The notes under the pieces are model-generated. The model worked only from the letters and a program-made list of their open reading frames with translations. It was not told the origin of the DNA and ran no database searches. A stretch of DNA of 64,000 nucleotides, taken from assembly GCA_003024785.1 (NCBI GenBank), contig PUQB01000018.1, positions 1,048,487 through 1,112,486 on the forward strand, given 5' to 3'. Positions 37,913-49,884 of the stretch are shown piece by piece (the stretch's first letter is position 1; each line of letters starts with the position of its first letter). The translations under genes were made by a program, and so were the position numbers. The stretch is from Selaginella tamariscina (lineage: Eukaryota > Streptophyta > Lycopodiopsida > Selaginellales > Selaginellaceae).

Positions 37913-38499
37913 ATGAATTGGAAGGACCACACAAAAATAAAATAAAGTGTGTTCTTATTCTGTTTAAAATAAATTTATCATAATTGTAATTTATAAAAGT
38001 CAACCCCAATAACTTCTAACTAGGACCCTAAAGGGTTTTCATGGCATCATGAGTATGAGTTAGAAAGAGAAACATTGTATAGAGGGTCACAAAAGATTGG
38101 TTTGGGTATTAATTTTTTAGTTATTTCCTAGATTTTAAATTAAATAAAGACTTCAATAAAATAGTTAAAATATGTTCTTTCTTTCAAAATTAAATTTTCT
38201 ACTTCTCAGGTTTTTTCGTATAAGAAAGAAATATAAATGTATACAAATAGCGTGTACACAAACATGTGTTTATCATATACATGAGTTTTTCATAAAACAT
38301 TAATACAATGCAAAGATGTGCTAACGAGTTCAATATAGTAGTAAAGTAACAATTATAACTTCTTTTGAATCGAAAATAGTATAATCTAAAAATTTATTAA
38401 CTTTCTTACTAATGAAAATATTGATTTGATCCAAACAGAAAACCATTGCAAGCTTCAAAACATTACAAGTAATAAGAGAAGGTTGGAAAGGAAAGAATA

Positions 38500-39680
38500 T
38501 ATCACCTCCTTTACCCTGGCCAAAAAATTGAATACCAATTGCCACTTAACACATCATATACACACCCCCAATTTGTCTTATTGAAATATATTGTCACTTG
38601 GTTCTTTCCACCTGCGACCTCGTAATCTTCTAAATCTAAGTTCAATCCTTTTTTATTCCTTGCAAGAAGTAGCTTAAGCGGCAAATGTGAAATCTTCTCC
38701 ATTTCTTACTCTCTTCCTCTAAAGTATAAATGAAAGTTGTCCCCCATTTGCTCCCTTCCTTCAAAGGAACAAGCATTACAAGCATAAACTTATTTTCACA
38801 TAACACAAAGCAGGGTTGAACATAACTTCATCCTTGGAAGTTCATACGTTGCCCACAATTTCTAGTCATGTTCAAGTTATATCCTGGCTGCCATGAAAAC
38901 GTGGTCCATGTTGCCAAACACTTCACATCTTGACAAGGATCAAACATGTTCATAGATTTATATCATCTGGAGTCATACTTATTAAATACAAGTGGTTGTT
39001 GCAAATTGCCATGCAAACACATGAACTATAACAACTTAGAATGATTTCTCCACCCTTTTCACCAAATGGTATCACATTAGAAGCCACCCAATTTGCATTG
39101 CTAGAGGTGTAGACATGCAACATAGGCTCTAACCATGTCCTTTCCACAAGGCATGCTATGATGAACCTTGTACTATAGTAAGGCACTCTTGAATAGCGAC
39201 AAAGATTACAAGATCAATATAGGAATCCCCTGATATCATGAAAGACAATTGGTGAGGAACATGGGGTAAAGGGGCAGCTAAGTGAACCATCTATTGAAGG
39301 GATTGCAAACGACAGCACAACCATTGTATCCTGCACCATAGATACAAACGAAGCCATTTGAAGAAGCAGATATACTATAGAAAACATATACATTCATGAT
39401 GAGGTATTTCAATATGTAGTGGCAACTTTCTCCAAGATGTAGAGCCCTCCTCCATGAGAGAAATCCAAACGTGCATATATCATGATTCTTCAACTCCCCA
39501 GTATAGGCCGAATAACCTTACATTTGTTCTTGATTTGAGTGTTCCAGTCCTTGCAAACACATCTAAACCTGCATAATGTAGGAAGTGGCATGTGGCGAAA
39601 TAAAATAGAATAAATATCTCGTGGAAGTTGTGTTCAAATAGTTGAAAGTGATTGTTTTTTTTAGATTTGTTGATCATGCC
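38500..39680 (-). pseudogene. F-box/kelch-type protein remnant
   Basis: Minus-strand reading gives an F-box end 'RFRCVCKDWNTQIKNKCKVI' near 39560, then 'NGFVCIYGAGYNGCAVVCNP' near 39340, 'VTSNVIPFGEKGGEIIL'-like sequence near 39060 and 'GCVYDVLSGNWYSIFWPG' near 38560. This is the usual order in plant F-box proteins with a C-terminal kelch or F-box-associated domain, which select substrates for SCF ubiquitin ligases. Several frame shifts separate the parts, so it is probably a broken copy. It lies in an insert that other array copies lack, so it was brought in after amplification. Confidence 0.65.
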
Positions 39681-39825
39681 ATCTCATCTTTTCTTACCAT
39701 GGCCATGTTTCTTCTCATTTCCATGTTCTATAATTACCCTATTAACCATGATTCGTTGTTTACAATAGAATGGAATCAAACTAACATAAACCTAATTAGG
39801 TTCCTAACTTCTCCTTTTTATATTG

Positions 39826-39948
39826 GAGGACACCACGCACACATACACGTACTCCCGATGGCCACACGAGGACACTACGCACGCTGACGTAATCAGATGG
39901 TGACACGAGGACACCATACACGCAGACGTAATCAGATGGTGACATAGA
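39826..39948. repeat. Three-copy minisatellite, period about 40 bp
   Basis: Three tandem units share 'gaggacacc' and, in the last two, 'gacgtaatcagatggtgaca'. It sits near the right end of the F-box insert. No spacer diversity of the CRISPR kind is present. Confidence 0.8.
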
Positions 39949-39963
39949 AGCTAAATGGGCAGA

Positions 39964-40149
39964 AGTAAATGTAGAGTTACTTCCTCGTTTTACACCTGCA
40001 ACAATTGAGGATGCCAATTATGTAGGGCCGTGTGTGTGCAATTTACATATGTGAGTTTAAAACATTGGAAGTCTTAACACTCTTACCATGTGCACATAAG
40101 TTTCACAAAGAATGCATAGGGGTATGGTTGTACAACAATTCTATGTGCC
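39964..40149. repeat. Right direct repeat flanking the F-box insert
   Basis: Second copy of 37729-37912. Beyond it the sequence continues as in array copies 3 and 4 ('ccctttgtgt'). Confidence 0.88.
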
Positions 40150-41568
40150 CTTTGTGTAGAATGGAGATCACTTGTACATAATAAAGTCCTAAAATGTTTT
40201 AAATTTTATTATTAATTTGTAATTTTAATTCTTACAAGTCATATTAATGCGATCTATTAAACTTTTCCTATTGCAATAGACTATAAATGTGTACTAGGGA
40301 ATATGCTATACACATAGTAAATGCAACGTGTATATATATATGGGTGAGCATACATGTAGATAAAGAACTTGCTCCGAAGTGAATATTGAAGTCATAAACC
40401 AACTTCATAATATACATGAGTAATGTGTCTTTTTGTGTTTCATAAGCATTCCACCACATAACAATCATTGTTGTTTGAAAATAATGGAGTGAGTGAGGCT
40501 ATAGTATACATGAAGGTGTGAACTATCCTAATGACCACAATTAATGTAATGGAGTTTTCTTCATCAGCATATATATATATATACATGCATGTTCATGTTT
40601 TTATGTATTATGAATTTAATTTAGCTTCACACCTAAAAGAATTACAAAAATGACTAGATAATGTTTTAAATAATTGTTTGAAAAATATAAGAGCTCAAAC
40701 ATACACACAATCTAGACACAAATACATGTACATACATATATGTATGTGTGTATATAAAACCAAATTATATAACTTTGTGTGTGAGAGAGAGAATGTGAGT
40801 GCATGTGCGGTGGGTGGTGGGTGGGTTGCAATAACATGTTTAACAATCAGTTCGAACATACACATAAGTACAATTAATATTTGATGTTCTAGGGATACAT
40901 TAGATTGGCATGCATTTGTTGTTTTCTCTCATGCACGTGCACACACACGTCCCTTGACAAATGCAAGCTTGGTAAGGGAAACATGACATATACTCCAAGG
41001 GATATGGTGAGATTTGTTTACTTTGTGAGAAATACAAACAAGGTTAGTGGGGAGAGGCCTGAGGAGATTAATAACCCGATGATAACCAAGAAAGAATCAC
41101 TACCAAATGGATTCTCCCACATATAAAATAAAATGAATGAGAATAAAAAAGATCCAAGCTATTGCAATTAGTATGGAGGACAAGACGTGGGATCTCTAGA
41201 ACACCTTCCCCTCCATGTTGGGAGCAACATAGATTTTCCATGTGTGTGTAGGTGCATGTATGTGAGAGTGAAGAGAGCTTCTTGGTCAAAAAGGAAAAAA
41301 GATTATATTAAAAGAAAAATACGTTTTCATCCATGATATTTGAGAAAATTATATAAAAGCTTTAGAATATTATTCTCTTCACTATAGCACTTGAACACCT
41401 TAAGCAAAGATGCTAACAAAGTCTTCATGCTCCTTCTTTGAAGTGTTTCTAATTTGTTCTTCTATCTTCTTCGTTAGCTGAAAGCAAATTTTATACATTT
41501 GTTTATACATCATTATAACATGGTTACATCAATGGAACATTGTATCATACAATTTCAGAAACCTAATT

Positions 41569-41913
41569 TGTTAGGCACCAATATGACAAACTAGAAACCA
41601 TCACAAAGACCACCCGACCTTGCCCTAGCTGTTTCTAATCTCCACACTTGCTCTAAAAAGGCTTCCAATATTAGGGTGCCCTCCTTAATTCTAGATCTAT
41701 CCTTTTAAAACTTTTTTAGATTTATGTAATCTTTATGAAATATTTTAGTTTATACCTTTCTAAGAATTGTTTTAGATCTATGTAATCTTTATGAAATATT
41801 TTAGTTTATACCTTTCTAAGGATTGTTTTAGATTTATGTAATAGACTTTATGAAATATTTTAGTTTATACCTTTCTAAGGAATATTCCTCAATTCATTAT
41901 ATCGGTCATAACA
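41569..41913 (-). repeat. LTR of element 3 with internal triplication
   Basis: Reverse complement of the element 1 LTR. It is longer than other copies because a segment of about 58 bp ('tttatgaaatattttagttt' core) is present three times in tandem at about 41709-41880. Confidence 0.88.
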
Positions 41914-42712
41914 ATCTTCCCCCATTAGCAAGTCCTTGTTCTCAAGGGCAGTATAACATACTCAACTAATCCTATAACATGAAACATTGGGTGCACCCTC
42001 ACTCCTTATGACAACCATAATTGATATGCCACCTTACCAATATGCTCCAGAATCTCATAAGGAAGTACCTGGGAGAAACTTATCATTGCGTCCCTTTCGT
42101 AATGTCACAATAGTGTTTTTTGCCTTACTTGTGTAGCAAATACCATTCAGAAATATACATAATCTCCCATATAGAACTCTCGGAAGCTTATGTGCTCATT
42201 AGCAAACTTAATAGCTTGACTTTGAGATGCTTATAAGTTTTTTTGCACAAACTCTGAATGTTCTCAAGTTTAACAATCAACTCTTTAGCTTCCTCACCAT
42301 GTTTCCCTAGGCCTTCTTACTTGCTAAGTTCAATTCAAAAGCTGTCTTGGGATGCCGTTCAAACATGGACTCATTCCATATAATCCAGAACTTGGTTTAC
42401 CCTCTCTTTTTACCCAATTGTTTTAGGATGATCTCTGCTACACAGGTAAGCTTCACTTCTATGCACTTAAAAAAGCCTCTTCAAAAGCTAGAAGTGATCT
42501 TTAAGGGAATTAACTTGACAAACTTTGTCAACTTGTCCACAATGACCCACGCATGTTAATTCTGCCTCTATGTCATTAGCAATGAATGACAAAGTCCATA
42601 GAGATATTGCCCATCGCTTGTCTGGAATAGGTAATGGTACTAATAGCCCACTTGGTTTCTCCTTGGGCACCTTTACTTGCTAACACTTGTCACAAGTCCT
42701 GCAATACTCGAT
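41914..42712 (-). pseudogene. Element 3 integrase, 3' part
   Basis: Reverse complement aligns with element 1 from about 27840 back to 26880; 'PKEKPSGLLVPLPIPDKRW' is readable near 42610. Stops are present. The gene is cut at 42712 by the nested element. Confidence 0.8.
42708..42712. repeat. Left target-site duplication of element 2 (TCGAT)
   Basis: The right flank of element 2 (49880-49884) reads TTTAT. The uninterrupted site in element 1 reads TCTAT in the same orientation. Each flank differs from it by one base, so a 5-bp duplication of TCTAT is likely. Confidence 0.65.
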
Positions 42713-43659
42713 TGTCATAGTTTTTACTATGACTCGACCCTTTACTTTGGGTTTGACTGTTGTTACCTACTGAGATGTGTGAGGAACCCTAGTTGTAGTG
42801 AGAAACAGCCTTGCTTAGTGTATTTAGGTGTTTAGAGATAGTCCGGCTGGCTGTCACTAGGTACCTTGAGAAACTCTAGGCGAAGTAGTACTTACCTTTT
42901 AGAAAACTCTTCCGGTTTGATGTTCCAAAGTAGGTTTTCTGTTAAAAAGTATAGCTTGTCAAAAAGGGTTAGGGACACCCCTAGGGTTGACCTAAACCCC
43001 CCCTAGGGGTTAGGTTTAGGGTTAGGTTAGGACAACTCATTTTCTCTAAGGGCTGGCATTTCTGTGCCAACCCACTTACTCACTTAGGAAAACATGGGGG
43101 GGGGGGGTCAATCACATAAATAAGGTAAAGTATATGTAGTGAGGCTTCTTGGGTTCAAAAGAGAGCTCGTTAACCTCCTACCATGCAAGCTAAGCTTGTG
43201 TCGTCAAGGTGCAACCCTCTATTGTGCCACCCTAACTTCCACACGACAAGGGTACGTCACACCTTTGGGTTAGACTATCCTTATCGTTGGTAGGATCACG
43301 CTTTGTGATGGAGGTACATTATTTCCAAGGAGTTAGTCAAATTCCTTAGCCCAAAAACCTACTCGCACACTCAAAAGGCATTGCACGAGTTCACGTTCTA
43401 CAGAACTAGTGGTTGAGGCCTTGCTTCGGCCGCCTCAACCACGCCAAGCTAGGAACGATACTTGTAGCTCGGCTAGTCTGTGTGTCCTGATTCATAAGGT
43501 GAGCCTTGTTCATAGACTTGGTCAGCTAGGGGCTTAAGTTCTTAAGGGTTGGGTTCTAATACTGGTTACTTTACCAGATTCCGTGGAGTTTCCAGAGAGG
43601 GGATTCCAAGGTTGGCACCTGGCAAGCCGCCTTTGTGGCACTAGATAAAAACTCTGACA
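42713..43659 (+). repeat. 5' LTR of element 2
   Basis: 947 bp, TGTCATAG to CTCTGACA. It contains a telomere-like run ('ggttaggtttagggttagg') near 43010, a poly-G run near 43096 and the paralogue of the inverted LTR at 29064-30020. Confidence 0.9.
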
Positions 43660-43661
43660 AT

Positions 43662-43673
43662 TGGTATCAGAGC
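43662..43673 (+). other. Primer binding site for tRNA-iMet
   Basis: TGGTATCAGAGC lies two bases after the 5' LTR and is complementary to the 3' end of plant initiator tRNA-Met. This is the standard primer site of many plant gypsy elements. Confidence 0.93.
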
Positions 43674-43985
43674 AAGTTCTTTGTGGTCAGTAGGACTGCC
43701 TTAAGTCTTAGGGTGTTTTAGTGTTTAGATAACTCTAAATTCTTGATATACTCTATCGCTTTCGGTTGACATGTCTGTATTCTGTGCAGAGAGTTTGATC
43801 CTATGAGTTGTCAAACTTCGGAGAACACTTGCTCAGTGAGTCGGCGTGAGATTTTAGGTATGTCCAAAAGCCTTATGCTGGTTTAAGCTAATGTGTGTGG
43901 GTGTATAACCTGTGCAGGGTGTTTTCAACTTCATATTGGGAATATTCCAACATATTCTCTGAGTGTTGAAACTAGGTTCAATATG

Positions 43986-45140
43986 ATGAGTAAAAGAAAG
44001 CAACCAGAGCATGAGGCAGAGAGGGCTGTCGCAGAGGCTCAAAATGAGGAGATGAATGAGGTTGATAGGTCGACCCCCTAGAGTTAGACAATGACCATGT
44101 TGGCAAGAAATAATGATGGATGCCCTAAACGAACTTTAAGGGGATGTTTTGGGTTGAACGACGAATCGAAATGTTGCCGTTCGGATTCTGACGAATACTA
44201 TAGTGCCAGATGTTCCACAACTAGACACATGGAAAAAGAAGAAGAAGTGTGACTCAGAGTCAGGTTCCTCTGAATCAGATTCTTCAACGGAAGTAGGTGG
44301 TGGAGGTCCCAGTAAATTCAAATCGGTAAAGCCTTCGGATTTTATGGGTTCAAAGGATTACAGGTTTTGGATGACTGACTGTTGTATGATATGGAAAGCT
44401 ATTTCGAGCTGCTTCCATGAGAAAATAGAAAAGGTTGAATGTGCCAAGCAGTTTCTTAAAGAGAAGCTAAGACTTGGTGGCGGATTGTTGAAGGTGAACG
44501 TGGATACCGAAACAGCTGGAAACACATGAAAAAGGAGATCAAAAAGCAGTATATGCCGGATGATCTGGTTTGCGATTGCGTGCTGACCTGGCACTTTGTA
44601 ACAGGGAGTTCGGGGAAGTCCAATGGACCACGTTTATCGATTCAAAAGTGTACGGCGATTGGTGCCAAATATGAGCGATGATGAAGCTCGAAGTTGCTTC
44701 ATGGCTAGCTTGAATGAGAAGATGAAAAGGAAATCTTAAGGTACAAGCCAACAAGCTATGGGAATGTCAAGAGCAACTGCTTATGGCATGTCGTTAGAAG
44801 ACTTGTACAAAGGGGAGGAAGCAAAACCTAAATCGAGGAGGTTTTCCAAAGTCTGGGTTCAGAAGGTTTGATAGTGACCAGATCAATCATCAATTCGAAA
44901 TGCAAGTCCCTTTGTCGGCAGTTCCAAGTTTTTGGATACATCAAGACCCATCGGATTCGGAAACCATTGTTACCACCACCTTAGCAGGCTAGGCTCGGCT
45001 CCAAAGTTGCTCCCCCGCAATCCGCAGGCGGGGTTTGACATGTTATAATTGTAACAAGCTTGGTCATTTGCTAGACAATATGGGCACCCTCACAACAGTT
45101 AGGACATTTCAAGGTGTGATAGAAGAAGGAAGTTGCTGAA
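43986..45140 (+). pseudogene. Element 2 gag with zinc knuckle
   Basis: Starts at 'MSKRKQPEHEAERAVAEAQN'; a gag-like helical part ('SDFMGSKDYRFWMTDCCMIW') follows near 44330. A nucleic-acid-binding 'CYNCNKLGHL' is near 45045, with its last ligand lost to a frame break. Stops and shifts interrupt the reading. Confidence 0.7.
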
Positions 45141-45269
45141 CTAGAAACGCTTGAAGATCCAGAGATGAGTCAGAAAGGTAATGTTGTGTCAACACAACCT
45201 GCCTTATTCGCTATTCAACAAAACTGACCCTTTGCTATATTTGATAAGAAGGATACGAGGGACCGAGTC

Positions 45270-45560
45270 AAATGATGATCGATACTGGAGCAACATACAA
45301 CTTCATATCAACTAGTCTAGCTCATCGATTGAATTTGGATGTAATAAAGATGTGTGAAATAAAGATCAATTTTGACAAAGGTTCTCAAAATTAATAATAT
45401 AGCAAGGGCAGTTCCTGTCCAAATCAAAGGTTGGAAGGCTAAGCTAGACTTAGTTGTCTTGAATATGACAGGGTTTGACTTTGTTTTGGGTTGGCTTGCA
45501 TCACTTTCACTTACATCTTCCCTTCATATCTCATTTCCCTTTCTAGATCCATCAGATGAT
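45270..45560 (+). pseudogene. Element 2 protease
   Basis: Aspartic protease core 'MIDTGATYNFISTSLAHRLN' near 45272 and the second hallmark 'GFDFVLGW' near 45475. The two are in different frames. Confidence 0.75.
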
Positions 45561-45699
45561 CATTAGAAAAACACGCTAAAATGGAAACACTAACTGATAA
45601 GGATTATGTTTCTTACCTTAACTCAGTTGCGTAAAGCGGTAAGACATCGGAAACGTGTGTTTCTTGTAATGTTTTGGATACTGTGAAGTCAAAATAGGA

Positions 45700-46700
45700 C
45701 ATGGTCAAGAATCTGTTCCTGAACCTATTTTGGAAGTCTTGAACATGTTTAAGGATGTGTTGCTGGAAGACTTGCTACCCAAGTTACCTCCATGTCGAGC
45801 TGTGAACCATAGGATAGAGATTTTAGGTTCGTCTCCACCGGCAAGAGCCCCATATCGGTTGAATCCTCAAGAGTTATAAATTAAAGAGACAGCTGACAGA
45901 ATTGATTGGTCGGGACACATTCGACCTAGTGATCGCGTATGGTGCACCGATCTTGTTTGTAATGAAAAAGGATGGTACGATGCGAATGTGTGTGGACTAT
46001 CGAGCACTGAACGCGATAACTATCAAAAATAAGTATCCTCTTCCCGAGTGGACGACTTATTTGATAGGCTATCGAAAGCAAAGTATTTTTCAAGAATAGA
46101 CTTGAGATCGGTACCATCAGATTCGGAGAATGACATTGAGAAGACCGCTTTTCGAACGCGTTATGGATCATTTGAGTTTCTAGTCTTGCCATTCGGGTTG
46201 TGCAATGCTCCAGCAACTTTTTGCACAATGATGGATGATGTGTTTAGAGACTATCTAGACGAGTTCGTGGTGGTGTATATTGATGACATTCTGTTTTCAG
46301 TTCGACAATTGAGGAACATGTGGAACACTTAGAAAAAGTGTTTCAGAGGTTGAGAGAGAACCAGTTGTATGCTAAAGAAAGCAAGTGCGCATTTGGTCAA
46401 ACCAAGATAGATTTCTTGGGACAATCTCAGGTGGGAGGTTGCCATGGACCCAAAGAAAATTCAAGCTATTACGAGTGGATGACTTTAAAAGACGTGCATG
46501 AAGTTAGATCATTTCTTGGTCTGACAGGGTATTACCGAAGATTCATAAAGGGTTACTCGGAAATAGCGGCCCCATTGACAGATCTTACAAAACATTCCAT
46601 GGCATTGGACTCCAGAGTGCCAACGTGTTCGTCAAACTCAAAGAGGCTATCTCTTCTGAGCCAGTTTTGCAGTTGCCCATCTTTGAAGATCCCTTTGAAG
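45700..46700 (+). pseudogene. Element 2 reverse transcriptase
   Basis: Shows '[20 protein letters not shown]' near 45965, 'YFSRIDLRS' near 46085, '[17 protein letters not shown]' near 46172, catalytic 'VYIDDILF' near 46275 and 'FLGLTGYYRRFIKGYSEIAA' near 46515. At least three frame changes occur. Confidence 0.85.
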
Positions 46701-47093
46701 TAGAATGTGACGCTTCCGACTTTGCAATTGGTGGTGTATTGCAACAGAAAGGACATCCAGTGTCCTTTTTCTAAAAAGTTAGATGCCGCGCAAACTCGAT
46801 GGCCTACTCACGAAAAGGAGATGTATGCTATTGTTGCTTCCTTGGAGTATTGGCGTCATTATCTTCCAAGTCATGGCACTGTGGTTTGGACAGATAGTGT
46901 AACTCTAAGGTATTTTGAAACGCAGCCGAAGCTATCACCAAAGTATGCTAGATGGCAGCAGAAGTTGGCACGATTTCAGCCTGAAATCAAACATAAAGCG
47001 GGAAAGGACAATGTGGTAGCTGATGCACTCAGTAGAGAAGGTCATCTCGTATTATGTCAGCACCTGTGTCAACTTTGGTGGATGAATTTGTGA
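46690..47093 (+). pseudogene. Element 2 RNase H
   Basis: 'EVECDASDFAIGGVLQQKG' (first Asp), 'WPTHEKEMYAIVASLEYWRH' (Glu), 'VVWTDSVTLRYF' (Asp) and the end 'KDNVVADALSREG'. Confidence 0.85.
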
Positions 47094-47219
47094 CGGCGTA
47101 TCCTCAGACAAGTTTGCTAAGGAGGCTTTGAGCCTGGTGCAAAGAGGAAACAAGTTCATCAATTTAGCAGAAATAGAGAGTCGAATGGATGCACTCAAAT
47201 AGGCACATTTTGCAGTACG

Positions 47220-48110
47220 AGATGGAGTTCTTTATTATAAAGAAAGAGACTTATGTTCCAAAGGGACATGGAGGGAGAGGCTGTTAAGAGAGCATCACGA
47301 CATTCCTTTGGCAGGACATGGTAGAAGGCATAAGACGTTGGCTTTGTTGAAATAGGGATTTTATTGGCCGTGTATGATAGACGATGTTGCCAAATATGTT
47401 AGGGCATGCCCCAACATTTCAACAAGAGAAGAATCGTCACAAAACGAGCTGGGAAGTTGCAGTGTCTACCGATTCTAGAGCGGCCATTTCAAAGTGTTAT
47501 TTTGGACTTTCATCATGGGATTGCCAAAATCTTGTAGTTTTAACGCACTTATGGTGGTAGTTGATTAGTTTTCAAAGGTTGCTCATTTCATTCCAACTGT
47601 AGAGACAGTGAATGCAATTCAAGCAGCAAAGTTGTTCTTCCACAAAGTCGTAAGAGTGCGCAGGCTACTGGAAACGATGATTTCAGATCGGGATCCTCGA
47701 TTTACGGGTAAGTTTTGGAGAACATTATTTAAGTAGTTTGGTACAATGTTGAAGTTTAGTACAGCCTACCATCCGCAAACTGATGGTCAAACGGAGAGGG
47801 TGAACCAACAAGTCGAGGACTATCTCAAATGCTATGTTCAAGGTGATCAACTTGATTGGGCTGAACACTTGGATATGGATGAGATATGTTACAATAACTC
47901 GACACACACTATGATCAGATGTAGCCTGATGGAAGTGTTAACTGGGAATAAGGGTGGTATTCCTCAAAGTATGGTGTTACCGAAAGACGATGTCAATCGA
48001 GTTCCATCTGTAGCAGAGTTCACTGGACAATTATATCAGACATGGGAAGCTGCTTGTAAGCGATGGTTGTAGCACAGGAAAGGTATCGTCAACAGTACAA
48101 TAACATCGAT
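47220..48110 (+). pseudogene. Element 2 integrase core
   Basis: Zinc-binding 'REHHDIPLAGHGRRHKTLAL' near 47290, catalytic 'TMISDRDPRFTGKFWRTLF' near 47675 and 'FSTAYHPQTDGQTERVNQQV' near 47755 with the catalytic Glu. Stops occur at 47355 and 47730. Confidence 0.85.
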
Positions 48111-48189
48111 GGGATGTAGAGTATCAAGTTGGGGATATGGTATTGCTAAGTACCAAAACCTGAAGGTTTCAACAACTCTTTCGAGGAAG

Positions 48190-48590
48190 TTTCTATCGCA
48201 CTACATAGGTCCATACGAAGTGGTGAAGCGAGTAGGAAAAGTGGCTTATGGGTTAGATCTTCCTCTGGAGTTAAGAGCAATACACAATGTGTTTCATGTT
48301 AATTTACTCGAGCCATTCCACAAGGATGAGAAACATCCGCAGAGATATAAAAATTTACGTCTACTTCCTGAGCTAGTCGGCAATATGAAGGAGTTCGAAG
48401 TTGAGTCAATTTGGATGCAAAGGATATTAAACCGAGGGTCGCGGAAACGTAAATGAGAATATCTTGTTAAGTAGAAGGGTTACTCGGCATGCGAGTCAAC
48501 ATGGGAACCATTGGATAATCTACAGAACGCAATGGAGGTAGTGAATGAGTTTGAGGCAAGGTCTCAAACTGTTGGTAATGATGATGAGAA
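48190..48590 (+). pseudogene. Element 2 integrase C-terminus with chromodomain
   Basis: 'IGPYEVVKRVGKVAYGLDLP' and 'NVFHVNLLEPFHKD' precede a chromodomain: 'EFEVESIWMQRI' near 48390, 'EYLVK.KGYSACESTWEPLD' near 48455-48515, then 'NAMEVVNEFEAR'. Chromodomains steer chromovirus integration to marked chromatin. A stop replaces the tryptophan codon in the LVKWKG motif and another precedes EYLVK. Confidence 0.85.
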
Positions 48591-48947
48591 ATAAAGTGAA
48601 CTTATTTCTTATTAACCTAGGGGCCGACAGACAACCTTAACTAGAGGCTTCCAATATAAATTCTAGTTAACTTAAAGAAATTAACTAACTTGTTGTCGGG
48701 TGACAGACTTTGCAAATGTGCAAAAGGTCTCCAAGTGACTTCTTGTTGCAGATGGTGCCTTTGGCAGTTGAGCTGTCGCTTAGTGAATGACGGTTCTGAA
48801 GTACTTGGCTTCGCGTAATGCAGGGGATAATAAAACTTGTGAACTTTTTGTTGATTCCGTATAGAGTGATTAGCATTAGTTTTCAGTTAATTTTTCCTAA
48901 CCTAGCTAGTCTTGGAGTTAGACATCAACAAGCACGTTGACATTTTC

Positions 48948-48961
48948 AAAGACGGGGAGTG
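48948..48961 (+). other. Polypurine tract of element 2
   Basis: 'aaagacggggagtg' directly precedes the 3' LTR. Confidence 0.8.
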
Positions 48962-49879
48962 TGTCATAGTTTTACTATGACTCGACCTTTTACTTTGGGG
49001 TTTGACTATTGTTACCTACTGAGATGTGTGACGAACCCTAGTTGTAGTGAGAAACAACCCCACTTAGTGCACTTAGGTGTTTAGGGGTAGTCCAATCGAC
49101 TGCCACTAGGTACCTCAAGAAACTCTAGACGAAGGTAGTACTTACCTTTTAGAAAACTCTCCCTCGATTTGATGTTCCAAAGTAGGTTTTTTTAAAAAGT
49201 ATAGCTTTTCAAAAAGGGTTAGGGACACCCCTAGGGTTGCCCTAACCCCCCAAGGTTAGGTTTAGGGTTAGGTTAGGACAACTCATTTTCTTTAAGGGCT
49301 GGCATTTTCGTGCCAGCCCACTTACTCACTTAGGAAAACAGGGGGGGGGGGGGGTCCGTCACATAAATAAGGTAAAGTATATGTGGTGAGGCTTCCTGAG
49401 TTTAAAAGAGAGTTCGTTAACCTCTTAGCAGTGCAGGCTCAACCCTCTGTTGTACCGCCCTAACTTCCACATGACAGGGGTATGTCCCACCTTCTATCCT
49501 TATCGTTGGCAGAATCATGCCTTTATGATGGGGTACGTTATTTTCAAGGAGTTAGTCAAATTTTCTGGCCCAAAAACCTACTTGCACGCTCAAAAGGCAT
49601 TGCCCAAGTTCATGTTCCGCAGAACTAGTGGTTGAGACCTTGCTCCGGCCGCTTCAACCACGCCAAGCTAGGAACGATACCTATAACTCGGCTAGTCCGC
49701 ATGTCCTGATTCACAAGGTGAGCCTCGTTCATGAACTTGGTCAGCTAGGGGCTTAAGTTCCTAAGGGTTGAGTTCCTAATACTGGTTACTTTACCAGATT
49801 CTGTGGAGCTTCCAGAGAGGGGATTCTAGGGTTGGCACCTGGCAAGCCGCCTTTGTGGCACCAGGTAAAAACTCTGACA
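48962..49879 (+). repeat. 3' LTR of element 2
   Basis: 918 bp, TGTCATAG to CTCTGACA, matching 42713-43659 with many substitutions and small gaps. Confidence 0.9.
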
Positions 49880-49884
49880 TTTAT

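Larger units (their letters stand above)
37913..39963. other. 2-kb insert unique to copy 2
   Basis: Absent from array copies 3 and 4, which are continuous across this point. It holds an F-box gene remnant and a small minisatellite. The flanking direct repeats of about 185 bp are much longer than transposon target duplications. Confidence 0.75.
42713..49879 (+). mobile_element. Chromovirus-type Ty3/gypsy retrotransposon (element 2), nested in element 3
   Basis: Complete in outline: 5' LTR, tRNA-iMet primer site, gag with zinc knuckle, protease, RT, RNase H, integrase with a C-terminal chromodomain, polypurine tract, 3' LTR. Ends are TGTCA..TGACA. The chromodomain places it in the chromovirus branch of Metaviridae. 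Frame breaks and stops throughout the coding region and visible differences between the LTRs (including about 20 bp lost from the 3' LTR near 49435) show an old, inactive copy. Confidence 0.92.

Noticed and set aside
39826-39948. CRISPR-like or regulatory array (three units with TGACG motifs)
   Set aside because: Units are contiguous, diverged and only three; best treated as a minisatellite. Any cAMP-response-element-like role is unsupported.
43000-43035. Interstitial telomere or chromosome end
   Set aside because: The run is short, occurs in both LTRs of element 2 and is therefore part of the LTR.
43651-43680. tRNA-Met gene fragment
   Set aside because: Only the 12 bases complementary to the tRNA 3' end are present, immediately after an LTR, so it is a primer site.
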